A stretch of 31,019 bases of DNA from Stercoripulliclostridium_A sp964480195 (GCA_964480195.1 CAYZOJ010000016.1:1-31019), one strand, 5' to 3'; positions 7,073 to 14,769 are shown, numbered from the stretch's first letter. Numbers and translations are program-made. The notes: generated by a model not told the origin, from the letters alone.

Positions 7073-8062
7073 CTACGCGCGTATGACTATGCCGTTGTGC
7101 CCGTAAGGTTCGTTAGCAAGGGTTTTGAACGCTTGCTCCGCTTCCGACAGCGGGAACGTTTTGTCTATGAACCCGTCGAATTTCAAAATTCTCTGCGCCA
7201 AAGTGTTCACCGCCGAATTGAATTCCGACTTCCCGCACGAAACGCCTTTTACGCTCAAGTTCTTTCCCGCAATGTGGGATACGTCGCAATCAAGACGCGG
7301 AAGAGCTCTGTTCGAAAGCGACGCGATTATGCAGTCCCCGCCTCTCGCCGTAAGATTATACATAAACGACGCTGTCGCTCCGTATTTTGCGCTTATTACG
7401 GTATGATCCGCCATTCTGCCTCCGGTTATCGACAGTACGCGTTTGGCTACGTCTTCCGATTCCTCGTGGACGGTATAATATATACCGCACTTTTCGGCAA
7501 GAGCTATAAGTCCCTCGTCTTTTGCAATGTAAATCGGAACAGCCTGATAATAAAGCGCAAGCTGACCTATAAGATTGTTGAGAAGAGTGCCTCCCGCAAG
7601 GGCTATATAATCGCCCTTTTTTACGTTAAAGCTGTTGATTACCTTTAAGGCGACCGCAACCATATCGGTAAAAACGGCTTCCTCCTCCTTGATGTCTTCC
7701 GGGAAAGGTATCACGTTATCTATAGGTAGCGATATGAAATCGCGCAAAAAACCGTCCTTATCCATACCGTATTCGAGAGGCTCGAGATAATCTTCGTCCG
7801 GCTCCGTCGGAGAAACGTACGGATTGAGAATAACCCTCGCTCCGCGTTTGAGTCCGTATTCCGGTCGGTCCTCGCTTACGACGGCGGTTGCCATACCGCA
7901 CGGCACGCGCGGATACTCGGCATCTATTTTGCCCTCGTACAAGGCGACGTCGGCTTTGGCGGGATAGACGAGCCCTATTTTTAGTTTGACTTCTTCCGTC
8001 GCGACGTTTTCTTCTTCCGCGACTTTGAACGTTCTTTCGCCGGTTGCGCAATAGAGTTTCAT
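7073..8062 (-). CDS. MDR-family (zinc-alcohol-dehydrogenase-like) protein without zinc ligands
   Basis: 329 residues with the two-domain layout of medium-chain dehydrogenases: an N-terminal GroES-like part (residues 25-130) and a Rossmann part (150-290), then a C-terminal segment ending PLSEAEQAFKTLANEPYGHNGIVIRA, typical of the family. The catalytic-zinc GHE motif is replaced by CGMATAVV, the four-Cys structural-zinc lobe by a Cys-free acidic stretch (NPYVSPTEPDEDYLEP), and the nucleotide-binding glycine motif by AGGTLLNNLIG. It may be a zinc-independent reductase or a non-catalytic relative; the substrate cannot be read from the sequence. Start support is strong: TCCTGCCTCC at 8063-8072 reads as GGAGGCAGGA on the minus strand. 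It has its own promoter immediately after murC. Confidence 0.8.
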   Translation of the reverse strand: MKLYCATGERTFKVAEEENVATEEVKLKIGLVYPAKADVALYEGKIDAEYPRVPCGMATAVVSEDRPEYGLKRGARVILNPYVSPTEPDEDYLEPLEYGMDKDGFLRDFISLPIDNVIPFPEDIKEEEAVFTDMVAVALKVINSFNVKKGDYIALAGGTLLNNLIGQLALYYQAVPIYIAKDEGLIALAEKCGIYYTVHEESEDVAKRVLSITGGRMADHTVISAKYGATASFMYNLTARGGDCIIASLSNRALPRLDCDVSHIAGKNLSVKGVSCGKSEFNSAVNTLAQRILKFDGFIDKTFPLSEAEQAFKTLANEPYGHNGIVIRA

Positions 8063-8088
8063 TCCTGCCTCCGATGATTGGTGTATTG

Positions 8089-8117
8089 ATTATAGCACAG
8101 TTCGCTTTATAATGCAA
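8089..8117 (-). promoter_or_regulatory. Promoter of the MDR-family gene
   Basis: Minus strand TTGCAT (8112-8117), 17 bp, TATAAT (8089-8094). It sits directly after the murC stop codon and gives a short leader that contains a good ribosome-binding site. Confidence 0.8.
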
Positions 8118-8120
8118 CAC

Positions 8121-9500
8121 TCAATCGTAGCGTTCGGTTTTATGTAAAAGTTCGGCTATTATATCAACGTCGCCGGCGCCCAAAATAAGCAACGTGTCCC
8201 CGCTTTTTAAGGACGTCGTCAAAGCTTTTGCAAGCTCCGTATGCGTGTCGTAATAGTACGCTTTTGTCTTGCCGAGTTCGACTATGCCTTTATACAAGTC
8301 GTACGCAGTCGCCCCGCCCGTCCTTTCCCGCGCTCCGTATTCCTTTAAGATATACGTTTCGTCCGAATCGCAAAACGCCGTTACGAAATCTTTATACAGC
8401 GCGGCGGTTCTTGTGAGCGTATGCGGTTGAAAAACCGTTATCAGACGTCCGTTGTTTTTACTAAGCTCCGCGGTTTTTATCGACGCGCGAATTTCGGTCG
8501 GGTGGTGCGCATAGTCTATATAGATATCCGCGCCCGACGACGTTCCGCGATACTCGTATCTCCCGCCTACTCCGCAAAAGCCTTCGAGCCCCGCTTTTAT
8601 CGCGTCGTCATTTACGCCTATTGCCCTCGACGCAAGGCAACTCGCAAGAGCGTTGTATATGTTGTGATATCCGGCAACTCTTAATCGTATATCTAAATCT
8701 CGGTATCCTTTTTGCACAATTCGGAAACCGTATCTTCCGTTTTTGAGTAATTCGATATTCCTAACTCCGCAATCTGCGGTATTCTCTATTCCAAACGTGA
8801 CCATAGGTTTATATGTGCACTTGTACATACGATAAAACTCGGTATCGGCATTGACAACGGCAACGCCTCCTTCTCGCATTCCTGAAATAAAAGACATAAA
8901 CGCGTCGTAAAGTTCGGTAACATTTCGATACGTATCCGGATGATCGAGTTCGACGTTCAATATAACCGCAACGTCCGGGGACAATGCCAAAAAACTTCTT
9001 TTGTATTCGCAAGCTTCGGTTACTATACAGTTGTCGCCTTTATAAACCGCGCTCCCGCCGTCGAAAGCGTCCCCGCCGATATGCGCGGTGTACAAAAGCC
9101 CGGCTTCCTTATAAATTTTTGCAATCATTGCGGAAGTCGTCGTCTTACCGTGGGTACCCGCAACAGCCGTAACGTAATCGTACTTTTTGCAAAACTCCCC
9201 CAAAAACCAATCTCGACGAATTGTCTTTACGCCGAATTTTCTTGCGCTCTCGAGTTCTTCGTCCGTGGGCGGAATAGCCTGCGAATACACCACTAAATCG
9301 GAATTTTTTATAACGTTTTCGTCGGAACCCAGATACACTTTCGCGCCCCATTCGTTAAGTTCTTCCATCCTACGTCCGTATTTCAAGTCAGACCCCGTTA
9401 CGAGTTTGCCCTCCAAAAGCATTAGCTTTGCAAGAGCCGACATACTTGCGCCGTCTGCTCCGATAAAATGTATACGATACGGCTTATTATCCAAAAACAT
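8121..9500 (-). CDS. murC: UDP-N-acetylmuramate--L-alanine ligase
   Basis: Adds L-alanine to UDP-MurNAc, the first step of the peptidoglycan stem peptide, in the cytoplasm. 459 residues, normal for MurC. The N-terminal UDP-binding domain has HFIGADGASMSALA (11-24). The ATP-binding P-loop is GTHGKTTT (115-122), followed by EACEYKRSF (162-170) and LNVELDHPDT (181-190), and YIDYAHHPTEI marks the start of the C-terminal domain. The start codon is preceded by GGAG only one base away. A possible -10 box, TACTAT (complement of 9506-9511), is 5 nt before the ATG, so initiation here may be leaderless or weakly SD-dependent. It stands alone, divergent from spoVG. Confidence 0.96.
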   Translation of the reverse strand: MFLDNKPYRIHFIGADGASMSALAKLMLLEGKLVTGSDLKYGRRMEELNEWGAKVYLGSDENVIKNSDLVVYSQAIPPTDEELESARKFGVKTIRRDWFLGEFCKKYDYVTAVAGTHGKTTTSAMIAKIYKEAGLLYTAHIGGDAFDGGSAVYKGDNCIVTEACEYKRSFLALSPDVAVILNVELDHPDTYRNVTELYDAFMSFISGMREGGVAVVNADTEFYRMYKCTYKPMVTFGIENTADCGVRNIELLKNGRYGFRIVQKGYRDLDIRLRVAGYHNIYNALASCLASRAIGVNDDAIKAGLEGFCGVGGRYEYRGTSSGADIYIDYAHHPTEIRASIKTAELSKNNGRLITVFQPHTLTRTAALYKDFVTAFCDSDETYILKEYGARERTGGATAYDLYKGIVELGKTKAYYYDTHTELAKALTTSLKSGDTLLILGAGDVDIIAELLHKTERYD

Positions 9501-9583
9501 ACTCCATAGTATGCGCGCCCATTTCTCGAAGTGAAAAAATTTACAAAAAACGGCGCCTTTCGGGATAAAAAAAGTAAATCATA

Positions 9584-9612
9584 TTGAAACATCTTCAAAT
9601 AGGTTGTATAAT
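9584..9612 (+). promoter_or_regulatory. Promoter of spoVG
   Basis: TTGAAA (9584-9589), 17 bp, TATAAT (9607-9612). The -35 region lies in an inverted repeat TTGAA-ACATC-TTCAA (9584-9598), a possible operator shared with divergent murC transcription. The arrangement is sigma-A-like rather than sigma-H-like. Confidence 0.85.
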
Positions 9613-9641
9613 CAAATAAAGTATATCGTTCGAGGTGCACT

Positions 9642-9908
9642 ATGCAAATCACAGACGTTACCGTTAAGCTCGTGGCGCGCTCCGATAATAAATTGCGCGG
9701 AATAGCAAGCATCGTGATTGATAACGATTTTGTAGTTCACGATATCAAAATCATCGAGGGAAGCAGTGGTTGCTTTATCGTTATGCCGTCCAGAAAAACT
9801 CCCGACGGCAAATATCGCGACGTCGCCCATCCCTTGCGCACCGAAGTCAGAGATTATATAAGCAATGCGGTACTCTCTGCTTATGAGGTAGCTCTAAAAA
9901 ACGAATAG
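9642..9908 (+). CDS. spoVG: SpoVG family RNA-binding regulator
   Basis: 88 residues with the full SpoVG pattern: MQITDVTVKLV, an acidic and basic middle (VVHDIKIIEGSSG), FIVMPSRKTPDGKYRDVAHPL (a highly conserved block) and EVRDYISNAVLSAY. SpoVG proteins bind nucleic acid, including RNA, and influence cell division, sporulation or virulence genes depending on the host; presence of the gene alone does not prove sporulation. A GAGGTG ribosome-binding site (9632-9637) lies before the ATG. Its stop codon is one base from the stop of the convergent acyl-CoA-synthetase-like gene, with no terminator between them. Confidence 0.97.
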   Translation: MQITDVTVKLVARSDNKLRGIASIVIDNDFVVHDIKIIEGSSGCFIVMPSRKTPDGKYRDVAHPLRTEVRDYISNAVLSAYEVALKNE

Positions 9909-9909
9909 C

Positions 9910-11493
9910 CTATAAACTTTCGTAATATAAATAATCGGCTTTGCCTATGGCGGTACGCGCAATTTTGTCTACGACGACTATTTTGCGCGGAACTGCGTAC
10001 GGCGAAATTTCACGCGCTACGGCGCGTTTTATTTTTTGCTCTATTCCGCCTATCTTTTCGGATAACTCGACATAGAGTGTAACCATCGGTTTGCCGTTTG
10101 CGTCGCGCGTTCGAGCGGCGCAACAAGCGGAAACTCCCTCAACGGTGTTTACCGTGCGCTCGATTTCGGAAGGAAAAACGTTTATCGCCGCTATCTTCAA
10201 ACTGCGTTTGGCGCGTTCCTTAAAAAAGAGATATCCGTCCCCGTCGACATACCCCATATCGCCCGTCGCAAGCCATTTTTTACCGTCGTTGTCCGAGTGT
10301 ATTACTTTTTGGGTCAATTCGTCGTCCCCGAGGTAGCCCGACATCATCGAAACCGCCGAAAGATATATCTCTCCGACTTCTCCGATTTCAGCTTCGCGAC
10401 CGTCCTCGCGGATGATTTTTACGGCGTTACCCGTAAGAGGCGTGCCCTGAGAACCCGCTTTGGTTGCTCCGTTCGCTCCGACCGTTACGACCGAAGCCGT
10501 TTCCGAAAGCCCGTAACCCTCAAGTAGCTCCGCACGACTTCCGTTCTTTTTCAAAACAGCGTCAAAATTTTCTTTGATACGCGGAGAAAGTCCGTCGCCT
10601 CCGCAAAACGCTTGCGTGATACTCCTAAGATGTTCGCCGTCGAACGAACGCTCCGCGGTGAGTTTTGCATACATCGACGGGACTCCCGCAAGGTGGGTTA
10701 TCTTTTCGCGTTTGATAATCGAAATTGCTTCTTTTGCCTTAAATCTCGGTTCGAGAACCACTCTGAATCCGCACATTATCGTATGCACGCATATCCCGAG
10801 CCCGAATCCGTGGAATACAGGAAGCATCATCAACATCGAATCGTCCTTTTCGGAATAATCTTTGTCGGGATGTACAGTGTCGAGTACCGCGCGCGCCAAC
10901 GAGTTGAGCGCTTTATCCGAAAGTTCGACGGTTTTTGATTCGCCCGTCGTACCACCGCTATGGATATATACGGCTATAGAACTCCCGTCCGTCGTTACGG
11001 GAACGCAAGGAGCGTGTTTTAACGTATCCTTAAAAAACTTTTTGCCGAGAAACGCCGTCCTTTCTGCACAATAAATCGGAAAACCGCCTTTTCTGTATGC
11101 AAAAGAACTGCAAAGCACGATTTTGACGCCCGATTTTTCCAGCATTTTTTTGTGTTTAAAATATAAAAAATCGAGAATGACGATAAGCCCCGTATTCGTC
11201 TTTTTTAGGACTCTTTCAAGATTGTTCGTCGGAAGTCGCGGATTTATCAGGTTGACGACAACGTTTACGGCTCGCGCTCCGTATACGGAAATCACGGCTT
11301 CCGGAATATTCGGGAGCATAACGCCTACGGTTCCCCCGCAACCGACGGTATCCGTGAGATACCCGCCGAACCGTAACGAGAGGTCTATAAACTCCTTGGC
11401 GGAAAAAGACTTCCCGTAATACGTAAGCTTTGGTAGCGTTTGGTCCGACACGGAATCCTGAAAATATCCGAATATACTTTGCTCCGACTTCAT
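9910..11493 (-). CDS. Acyl-CoA synthetase-like AMP-dependent ligase
   Basis: 527 residues from the ATG at 11491-11493. Member of the ANL adenylating family: AMP-binding P-loop YIHSGGTTGESK (about 176-187), LLEGYGLSETASV (A5 motif), LATGDMGYVDGDGYLFFKERAKRSLK (hinge Asp and following), and near the C-terminus a lysine in RTAIGKADY in the place of the catalytic A10 lysine. It would activate a carboxylic acid, probably fatty, as an acyl-AMP and transfer it to CoA or a carrier protein; the substrate is not readable. An in-frame TTG five codons upstream lies inside the promoter spacer and is rejected. The -10 box ends 6 nt before the ATG with no Shine-Dalgarno site, so the mRNA is probably leaderless. 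It is a single gene, convergent with spoVG. Confidence 0.9.
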   Translation of the reverse strand: MKSEQSIFGYFQDSVSDQTLPKLTYYGKSFSAKEFIDLSLRFGGYLTDTVGCGGTVGVMLPNIPEAVISVYGARAVNVVVNLINPRLPTNNLERVLKKTNTGLIVILDFLYFKHKKMLEKSGVKIVLCSSFAYRKGGFPIYCAERTAFLGKKFFKDTLKHAPCVPVTTDGSSIAVYIHSGGTTGESKTVELSDKALNSLARAVLDTVHPDKDYSEKDDSMLMMLPVFHGFGLGICVHTIMCGFRVVLEPRFKAKEAISIIKREKITHLAGVPSMYAKLTAERSFDGEHLRSITQAFCGGDGLSPRIKENFDAVLKKNGSRAELLEGYGLSETASVVTVGANGATKAGSQGTPLTGNAVKIIREDGREAEIGEVGEIYLSAVSMMSGYLGDDELTQKVIHSDNDGKKWLATGDMGYVDGDGYLFFKERAKRSLKIAAINVFPSEIERTVNTVEGVSACCAARTRDANGKPMVTLYVELSEKIGGIEQKIKRAVAREISPYAVPRKIVVVDKIARTAIGKADYLYYESL

Positions 11494-11499
11494 ATCAAT

Positions 11500-11528
11500 A
11501 TTATACAAGCGAAAAAACTCGCTTGCAA
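11500..11528 (-). promoter_or_regulatory. Leaderless-type promoter of the AMP-ligase gene
   Basis: Minus strand TTGCAA (11523-11528), 17 bp, TATAAT (11500-11505), 6 nt, ATG. The spacer contains an inverted repeat AAGCGA/TCGCTT (11507-11524). The palindromic TTGCAA may also serve as -35 box for the divergent gene. Confidence 0.8.
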
Positions 11529-11551
11529 GGATTTTTTAGGTAAGTTACTAA
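11523..11551 (+). promoter_or_regulatory. Possible promoter of the PRC-barrel-like gene
   Basis: Plus strand TTGCAA (11523-11528), 17 bp, TACTAA (11546-11551). The -10 box is poor. The -35 hexamer is the same palindrome used by the divergent AMP-ligase promoter. Confidence 0.4.
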
Positions 11552-11566
11552 ATTACGGAGGTATTT

Positions 11567-12205
11567 ATGTTATTAAGTTCTATTTCCGAAAAGATTGCGG
11601 TTTCCGTAACAACCGCCGAACGCCTCGGAAAACCCGTCGGCGTGCTCGTATCCCCTACCCGCAAGCGTAACTACGTCATAACGGACGATATGCACATATT
11701 CGCACTCGACGATATGTTCGCAAATGCCGATATCATAACCGTAAACGCTGTCGAACCCGAAACGCCTCAAGGCTTGAAGCTAAATCTCGGCGACGAGGTT
11801 TACACCGTTCACGGCAAACGCATGGGCATATGTAAAGATGTGAATATTGGCAAGAACGGCATCGTTTTACATACCGACGACCGCAAAATACGCGCCGAAA
11901 AAATCGTTGCGTCGCGGGACGGTATTATTTTGATTAATCCTAAAATCAGGCAACCGAAAGTTACAATATCGTTACCCGAACCGCAAACAACGCTCTTTTT
12001 ACCTCAAGAAATTCAGGATACGGCGAAACCCGAAGCGGTAGTGCCATCTGACTACTCTTTTATGATAGGCAAACGCCTTAAAAACGAAGTCGCCGATATA
12101 ACGAGATCTTTTGTCCTTATGGCGGGCACGATAATCACCGACCGCGTTATACAAAACGCAAGACGCGCGGGAAAACTCACGGATTTATATAACAACATAA
12201 ACTGA
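11567..12205 (+). CDS. PRC-barrel-like domain protein
   Basis: 212 residues. Residues 1-125 look like two small beta-barrel repeats of the PRC type: KPVGVLVSPTRKRNYVITD with IFALDDMFANADIITV, then GDEVYTVHGKRMGICKDV with KIRAEKIVASRDGIILIN. A proline-rich linker (126-163) joins a C-terminal helical segment (MIGKRLKNEVADITRSF...GTIITDRVIQNARRAGKLTDLY) seen in clostridial proteins that pair with PRC barrels. PRC barrels bind RNA or proteins in ribosome maturation and cell-division factors; the role here is unknown. The start is supported by GGAGG at 11557-11561. It is a single gene with its own terminator, divergent from the AMP-ligase. Confidence 0.75.
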   Translation: MLLSSISEKIAVSVTTAERLGKPVGVLVSPTRKRNYVITDDMHIFALDDMFANADIITVNAVEPETPQGLKLNLGDEVYTVHGKRMGICKDVNIGKNGIVLHTDDRKIRAEKIVASRDGIILINPKIRQPKVTISLPEPQTTLFLPQEIQDTAKPEAVVPSDYSFMIGKRLKNEVADITRSFVLMAGTIITDRVIQNARRAGKLTDLYNNIN

Positions 12206-12213
12206 CTTTACAC

Positions 12214-12250
12214 GAAAAATACCGCCCCGCGTCGCGAGGCGGTATTTTTC
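12214..12250. terminator. Bidirectional intrinsic terminator
   Basis: Stem of 13 bp, left arm GAAAAATACCGCC (12214-12226), right arm GGCGGTATTTTTC (12238-12250), with an 11-nt GC-rich loop. A and T runs within the stem ends let it work for the PRC-barrel-like gene on the plus strand and the Cys-rich gene on the minus strand. Confidence 0.85.
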
Positions 12251-12278
12251 AAGATAAGTTTAGCTCGATATCGAAATA

Positions 12279-12602
12279 CTAAATTTCCTTAAAATCGGTG
12301 CAGTCGCATTTACAGCAATTTTTGGGCGGTGTACCACAGTCGTGTATTGTACCGCAGTTCTTGCATTTATAACGTTTGGGCTTTTCGTGCGTGGCAGATT
12401 TGTCGGACGTTTTATTTTCACCCCTCTCCGAACCGCAATCGCACCCCTTTCCTCCGCAATCACAGTCCTTATTCGCCGAATGATCGGACGAATTGCAATA
12501 GTCCTTGGATTTATCGAGATCTCTTACGTTCTTTTGCTCTTTGGAGCCGACGGCGCGGTCGGAAGAATTACCGCAATCGTTCGCGTGTTGGTTTTGCTTC
12601 AT
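12279..12602 (-). CDS. Cys-rich small protein with rubredoxin-like zinc ribbon
   Basis: 107 residues from the ATG at 12600-12602, chosen because GGAGG lies eight bases upstream; the frame stays open for 20 more codons without such support. The first 75 residues are hydrophilic, low in complexity and rich in Asn, Ser, Asp and Lys, with cysteine groups such as KDCDCGGKGCDCGS. The last 32 residues, YKCKNCGTIHDCGTPPKNCC..., resemble the rubredoxin-like ribbon at the end of rubrerythrins, with CxxC pairs in CKNC and CCKC and the intervening GTPP turn. It probably binds iron or zinc. It lies 60 bases downstream of the M1-like lipoprotein gene and may be co-transcribed with it. There is no signal peptide, so it should be cytoplasmic. 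Confidence 0.7.
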   Translation of the reverse strand: MKQNQHANDCGNSSDRAVGSKEQKNVRDLDKSKDYCNSSDHSANKDCDCGGKGCDCGSERGENKTSDKSATHEKPKRYKCKNCGTIHDCGTPPKNCCKCDCTDFKEI

Positions 12603-12662
12603 ATTCTGATACCTCCGTATTTTGATATATAAAGTTTTGACCTGCCGTCGCTTTTTATACAT

Positions 12663-14039
12663 CTATTTAACCACGCCCGTTAAATAGGCGTCGAGTATTC
12701 CGCTTATGTCCATACCGCAAGAACGCGAAAACCACTCGCGAAGCTCGTCGCCCGTAACCGTTCGACCGCCATATTCCGCCACATACGATTTAAGGCACTT
12801 GTTATATTTTTTGCTTCCGATTACGTTTACAAGACTCGCGTACATTACGCTACCGCCCCTACGCACGACAGTATCGTATGCAAACTTGGTTTTATAGTCG
12901 CTCGTGCACGCGTCCGCGCGTACAATATAATTATTACCGTACGTGCGCGCGACTGCTTTTTTATACGTTTCCAACGCGCTCTTGCTTTCGGATACGAGTG
13001 CGCCGTAAACTTCGGGATTTTCGGAACACGTCATCGCGCCTACGTGCTCCGAAAGCGCGTCCGCAACCCAACCCTCGAAATATCCGTCCGAACCGACGTA
13101 CGATCCGAACCACTGCTTTGCAAGCGCGTACGCAACGTCAAAAGCGTTTGCGTTTTCAGGAAGAAACAAGATACCGCTCGCGACGCGCGCCTCTTCGTTC
13201 CCGCTACAAACCGCGACGACGCTCCCGTACGGGTACTCGCCGACTATATCCTCAATCCTCGACAATATGCCCTGAATTTCCTTGACGTTGCCGTCATAGC
13301 CCGTAGTCTTAATCTCGACGCCGTTCACGCTCTCCGTTTTAACGTCCGTCCCCTTTGAGACAAAAAGCCCGACACTCCTCGCCGTCTTTATCTCGTATAC
13401 GATTTCGCCGTTTTCGGTTACGGTACGATCCCCTCCGCTCAAAGCTTCGAGCCCATCGCCTAAGCGTAAAGTCATTTTGAAATCGGCAGTGGGATCTTTG
13501 AACGAGTCGCCGATTACGGAATACTCACGCGTTTCAAAGCCGTCGTCCCCCAAGTAGGCAAGCGACGGATAAAAACGGTACAGCTCGAGAGTTTCACCGT
13601 CGCTTTTTATAAACCGCGATTCCTTATCCGCCGTAACCGTCGCGCCGATTGCAAGCGTTACGGCGTCCCCGGGCTCGACTTCCGAATGCAAACCTACCGT
13701 TAGAATATGCCCGTCGGTTGCGTATGAAAGATTGTCGCTTCCGCTCCTCACGTTAGACACTTTAATGTCGCCGTGTGCGTCCGCAGACGGATAAAGATAA
13801 AAAACAGCCTCGCTTAACGTTACGTCCGACGTGTTTTCAAAAGTTACGATAGTTTCAAGATATGCCCTATCCGCGCTTTCGGGTACGGAAACGAGTATAT
13901 CATACGTAACGTGCGGAACAGCTTTTTTGTCGTTACACGACGCAAACGTAAACATAACGCCTAAAATCAAACCGATCAATGCCAAAATCGTTATTTTTCT
14001 GCCGTTGCTATGTTTTATGTTTCCCATATCTATACCCAT
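12663..14039 (-). CDS. M1-peptidase-like lipoprotein lacking zinc-binding residues
   Basis: 458 residues. A basic N-region and hydrophobic segment (ITILALIGLILGVMFTFASC) end in a lipobox with Cys35, so this is probably a membrane-anchored surface lipoprotein. Residues 45-230 fit the beta-rich N-terminal domain of M1 (gluzincin) peptidases. The region matching the catalytic helix, VAYALAKQWFGSYVGSDG (302-318), keeps the QWFG signature that follows HExxH, but the HExxH itself is YALAK, and the third-ligand motif (usually NEG) reads VADAL near 325-329. It should therefore not bind zinc or cleave peptides and may act as a binding protein. The start is uncertain: ATGs at 14037-14039 and 14025-14027 both lack a clear ribosome-binding site. 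Confidence 0.85.
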   Translation of the reverse strand: MGIDMGNIKHSNGRKITILALIGLILGVMFTFASCNDKKAVPHVTYDILVSVPESADRAYLETIVTFENTSDVTLSEAVFYLYPSADAHGDIKVSNVRSGSDNLSYATDGHILTVGLHSEVEPGDAVTLAIGATVTADKESRFIKSDGETLELYRFYPSLAYLGDDGFETREYSVIGDSFKDPTADFKMTLRLGDGLEALSGGDRTVTENGEIVYEIKTARSVGLFVSKGTDVKTESVNGVEIKTTGYDGNVKEIQGILSRIEDIVGEYPYGSVVAVCSGNEEARVASGILFLPENANAFDVAYALAKQWFGSYVGSDGYFEGWVADALSEHVGAMTCSENPEVYGALVSESKSALETYKKAVARTYGNNYIVRADACTSDYKTKFAYDTVVRRGGSVMYASLVNVIGSKKYNKCLKSYVAEYGGRTVTGDELREWFSRSCGMDISGILDAYLTGVVK

Positions 14040-14106
14040 ATGACAAACGGCTCGCGTATATTTTTCGATTTACTTTTTATTTACAGTTTAATTTTTAAAA
14101 AACATC

Positions 14107-14135
14107 TTTACAAATCGGTTAATATAGTGTATGAT
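14107..14135 (+). promoter_or_regulatory. Promoter for a candidate small RNA
   Basis: Plus strand TTTACA (14107-14112), 17 bp, TATGAT (14130-14135). No plus-strand protein gene follows; the expected start is near 14142, just before the hairpin region. Confidence 0.6.
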
Positions 14136-14141
14136 AAAGAC

Positions 14142-14230
14142 ACTTAAATGTGCTCATAATTTTCCCCCTTATCATAGCAAAGGTCCGACGATGTTTTTTA
14201 TCGTCGGGTCTTTGCATTTACGGACTTTTT
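14142..14230 (+). ncRNA. Candidate small RNA
   Basis: The 306-base gap between the lipoprotein gene and rpsI holds, on the plus strand, a good promoter, an unstructured TTTTCCCCCTTAT segment (14160-14172) and a 16-bp hairpin with two G-U pairs: GCAAAGGTCCGACGAT (14177-14192), a T-rich 7-nt loop, and its partner at 14200-14215. CGGACTTTTTT (14220-14230) could instead pair with GTCCG (14183-14187) to form a terminator followed by a U-run. A C-rich loop ahead of a stable terminator is the design of several Bacillota small RNAs that pair with ribosome-binding sites. An 8-bp inverted repeat TATGATAA/TTATCATA (14130-14137, 14169-14176) overlaps the -10 box. No family match is claimed. Confidence 0.45.
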
Positions 14231-14290
14231 TACGCACTCGTCTACCGCCGACACAAAACCTCCGCCCAAACTAAACGTATCTATACGCAA

Positions 14291-14321
14291 AACAAAAAGC
14301 TCGCAACAAATGCGAGCTTTT
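14291..14321 (-). terminator. Intrinsic terminator after rpsI
   Basis: Stem of 11 bp AAAAGCTCGCA/TGCGAGCTTTT (14295-14305 and 14311-14321) with a 5-nt loop, followed on the minus strand by TTTTGTTTT-like sequence. It closes the rplM-rpsI operon. Confidence 0.88.
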
Positions 14322-14345
14322 GTAAATCTGAATCGGTTCTCCGAA

Positions 14346-14759
14346 TTATCTCTTGGAGAATTGCGGAGCTTTACGAGCTTTGTGAAGACCGTATTTCTTA
14401 CGTTCTTTCATTCTCGGATCACGGGTAAGGAATCCTGCCGCTTTGAGCGCGGGACGAGTGGTTTCGTCTGCAAGGCAAAGGGCTCTGGAAATGCCGTGAC
14501 GGATAGCACCTGCTTGTCCGCTGGTACCACCACCGCGTACGTTGACTGCTACGTCATACTTATCGGTGTTGCCGGTAAGCTCGAGCGGTTGACGAACGAT
14601 AAACTTAAGAGTTTCAAGACCGAAGTACTCGTCGATGCTACGCTTGTTGATAACGATGTTGCCTTCTCCGCCCGGGATAACCCTTACGCGAGCGATGGCT
14701 TTTTTACGTCTGCCGGTTCCCCAGAATTGGGTTTTCTTTTTGATAACTTTCTTAGCCAT
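14346..14759 (-). CDS. rpsI: Ribosomal protein uS9
   Basis: Small-subunit protein S9, whose C-terminal tail reaches the P-site tRNA. 137 residues. The family pattern is complete: FWGTGRRKKAIARVRVIPG, VNVRGGGTSGQAGAIRHGISRAL, GFLTRDPRMKERKKYGLHKARKAPQFSKR, including the essential terminal SKR. It follows rplM by 10 bases, the near-universal L13-S9 pair, and is closed by a strong terminator. Confidence 0.99.
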   Translation of the reverse strand: MAKKVIKKKTQFWGTGRRKKAIARVRVIPGGEGNIVINKRSIDEYFGLETLKFIVRQPLELTGNTDKYDVAVNVRGGGTSGQAGAIRHGISRALCLADETTRPALKAAGFLTRDPRMKERKKYGLHKARKAPQFSKR

Positions 14760-14769
14760 GGTTCACCTC

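Noticed and set aside
14150..14428. A 92-codon plus-strand open frame over the candidate small RNA and the end of rpsI
   Set aside because: It crosses two hairpins and the rpsI coding end, has no ribosome-binding site and no recognisable protein features.
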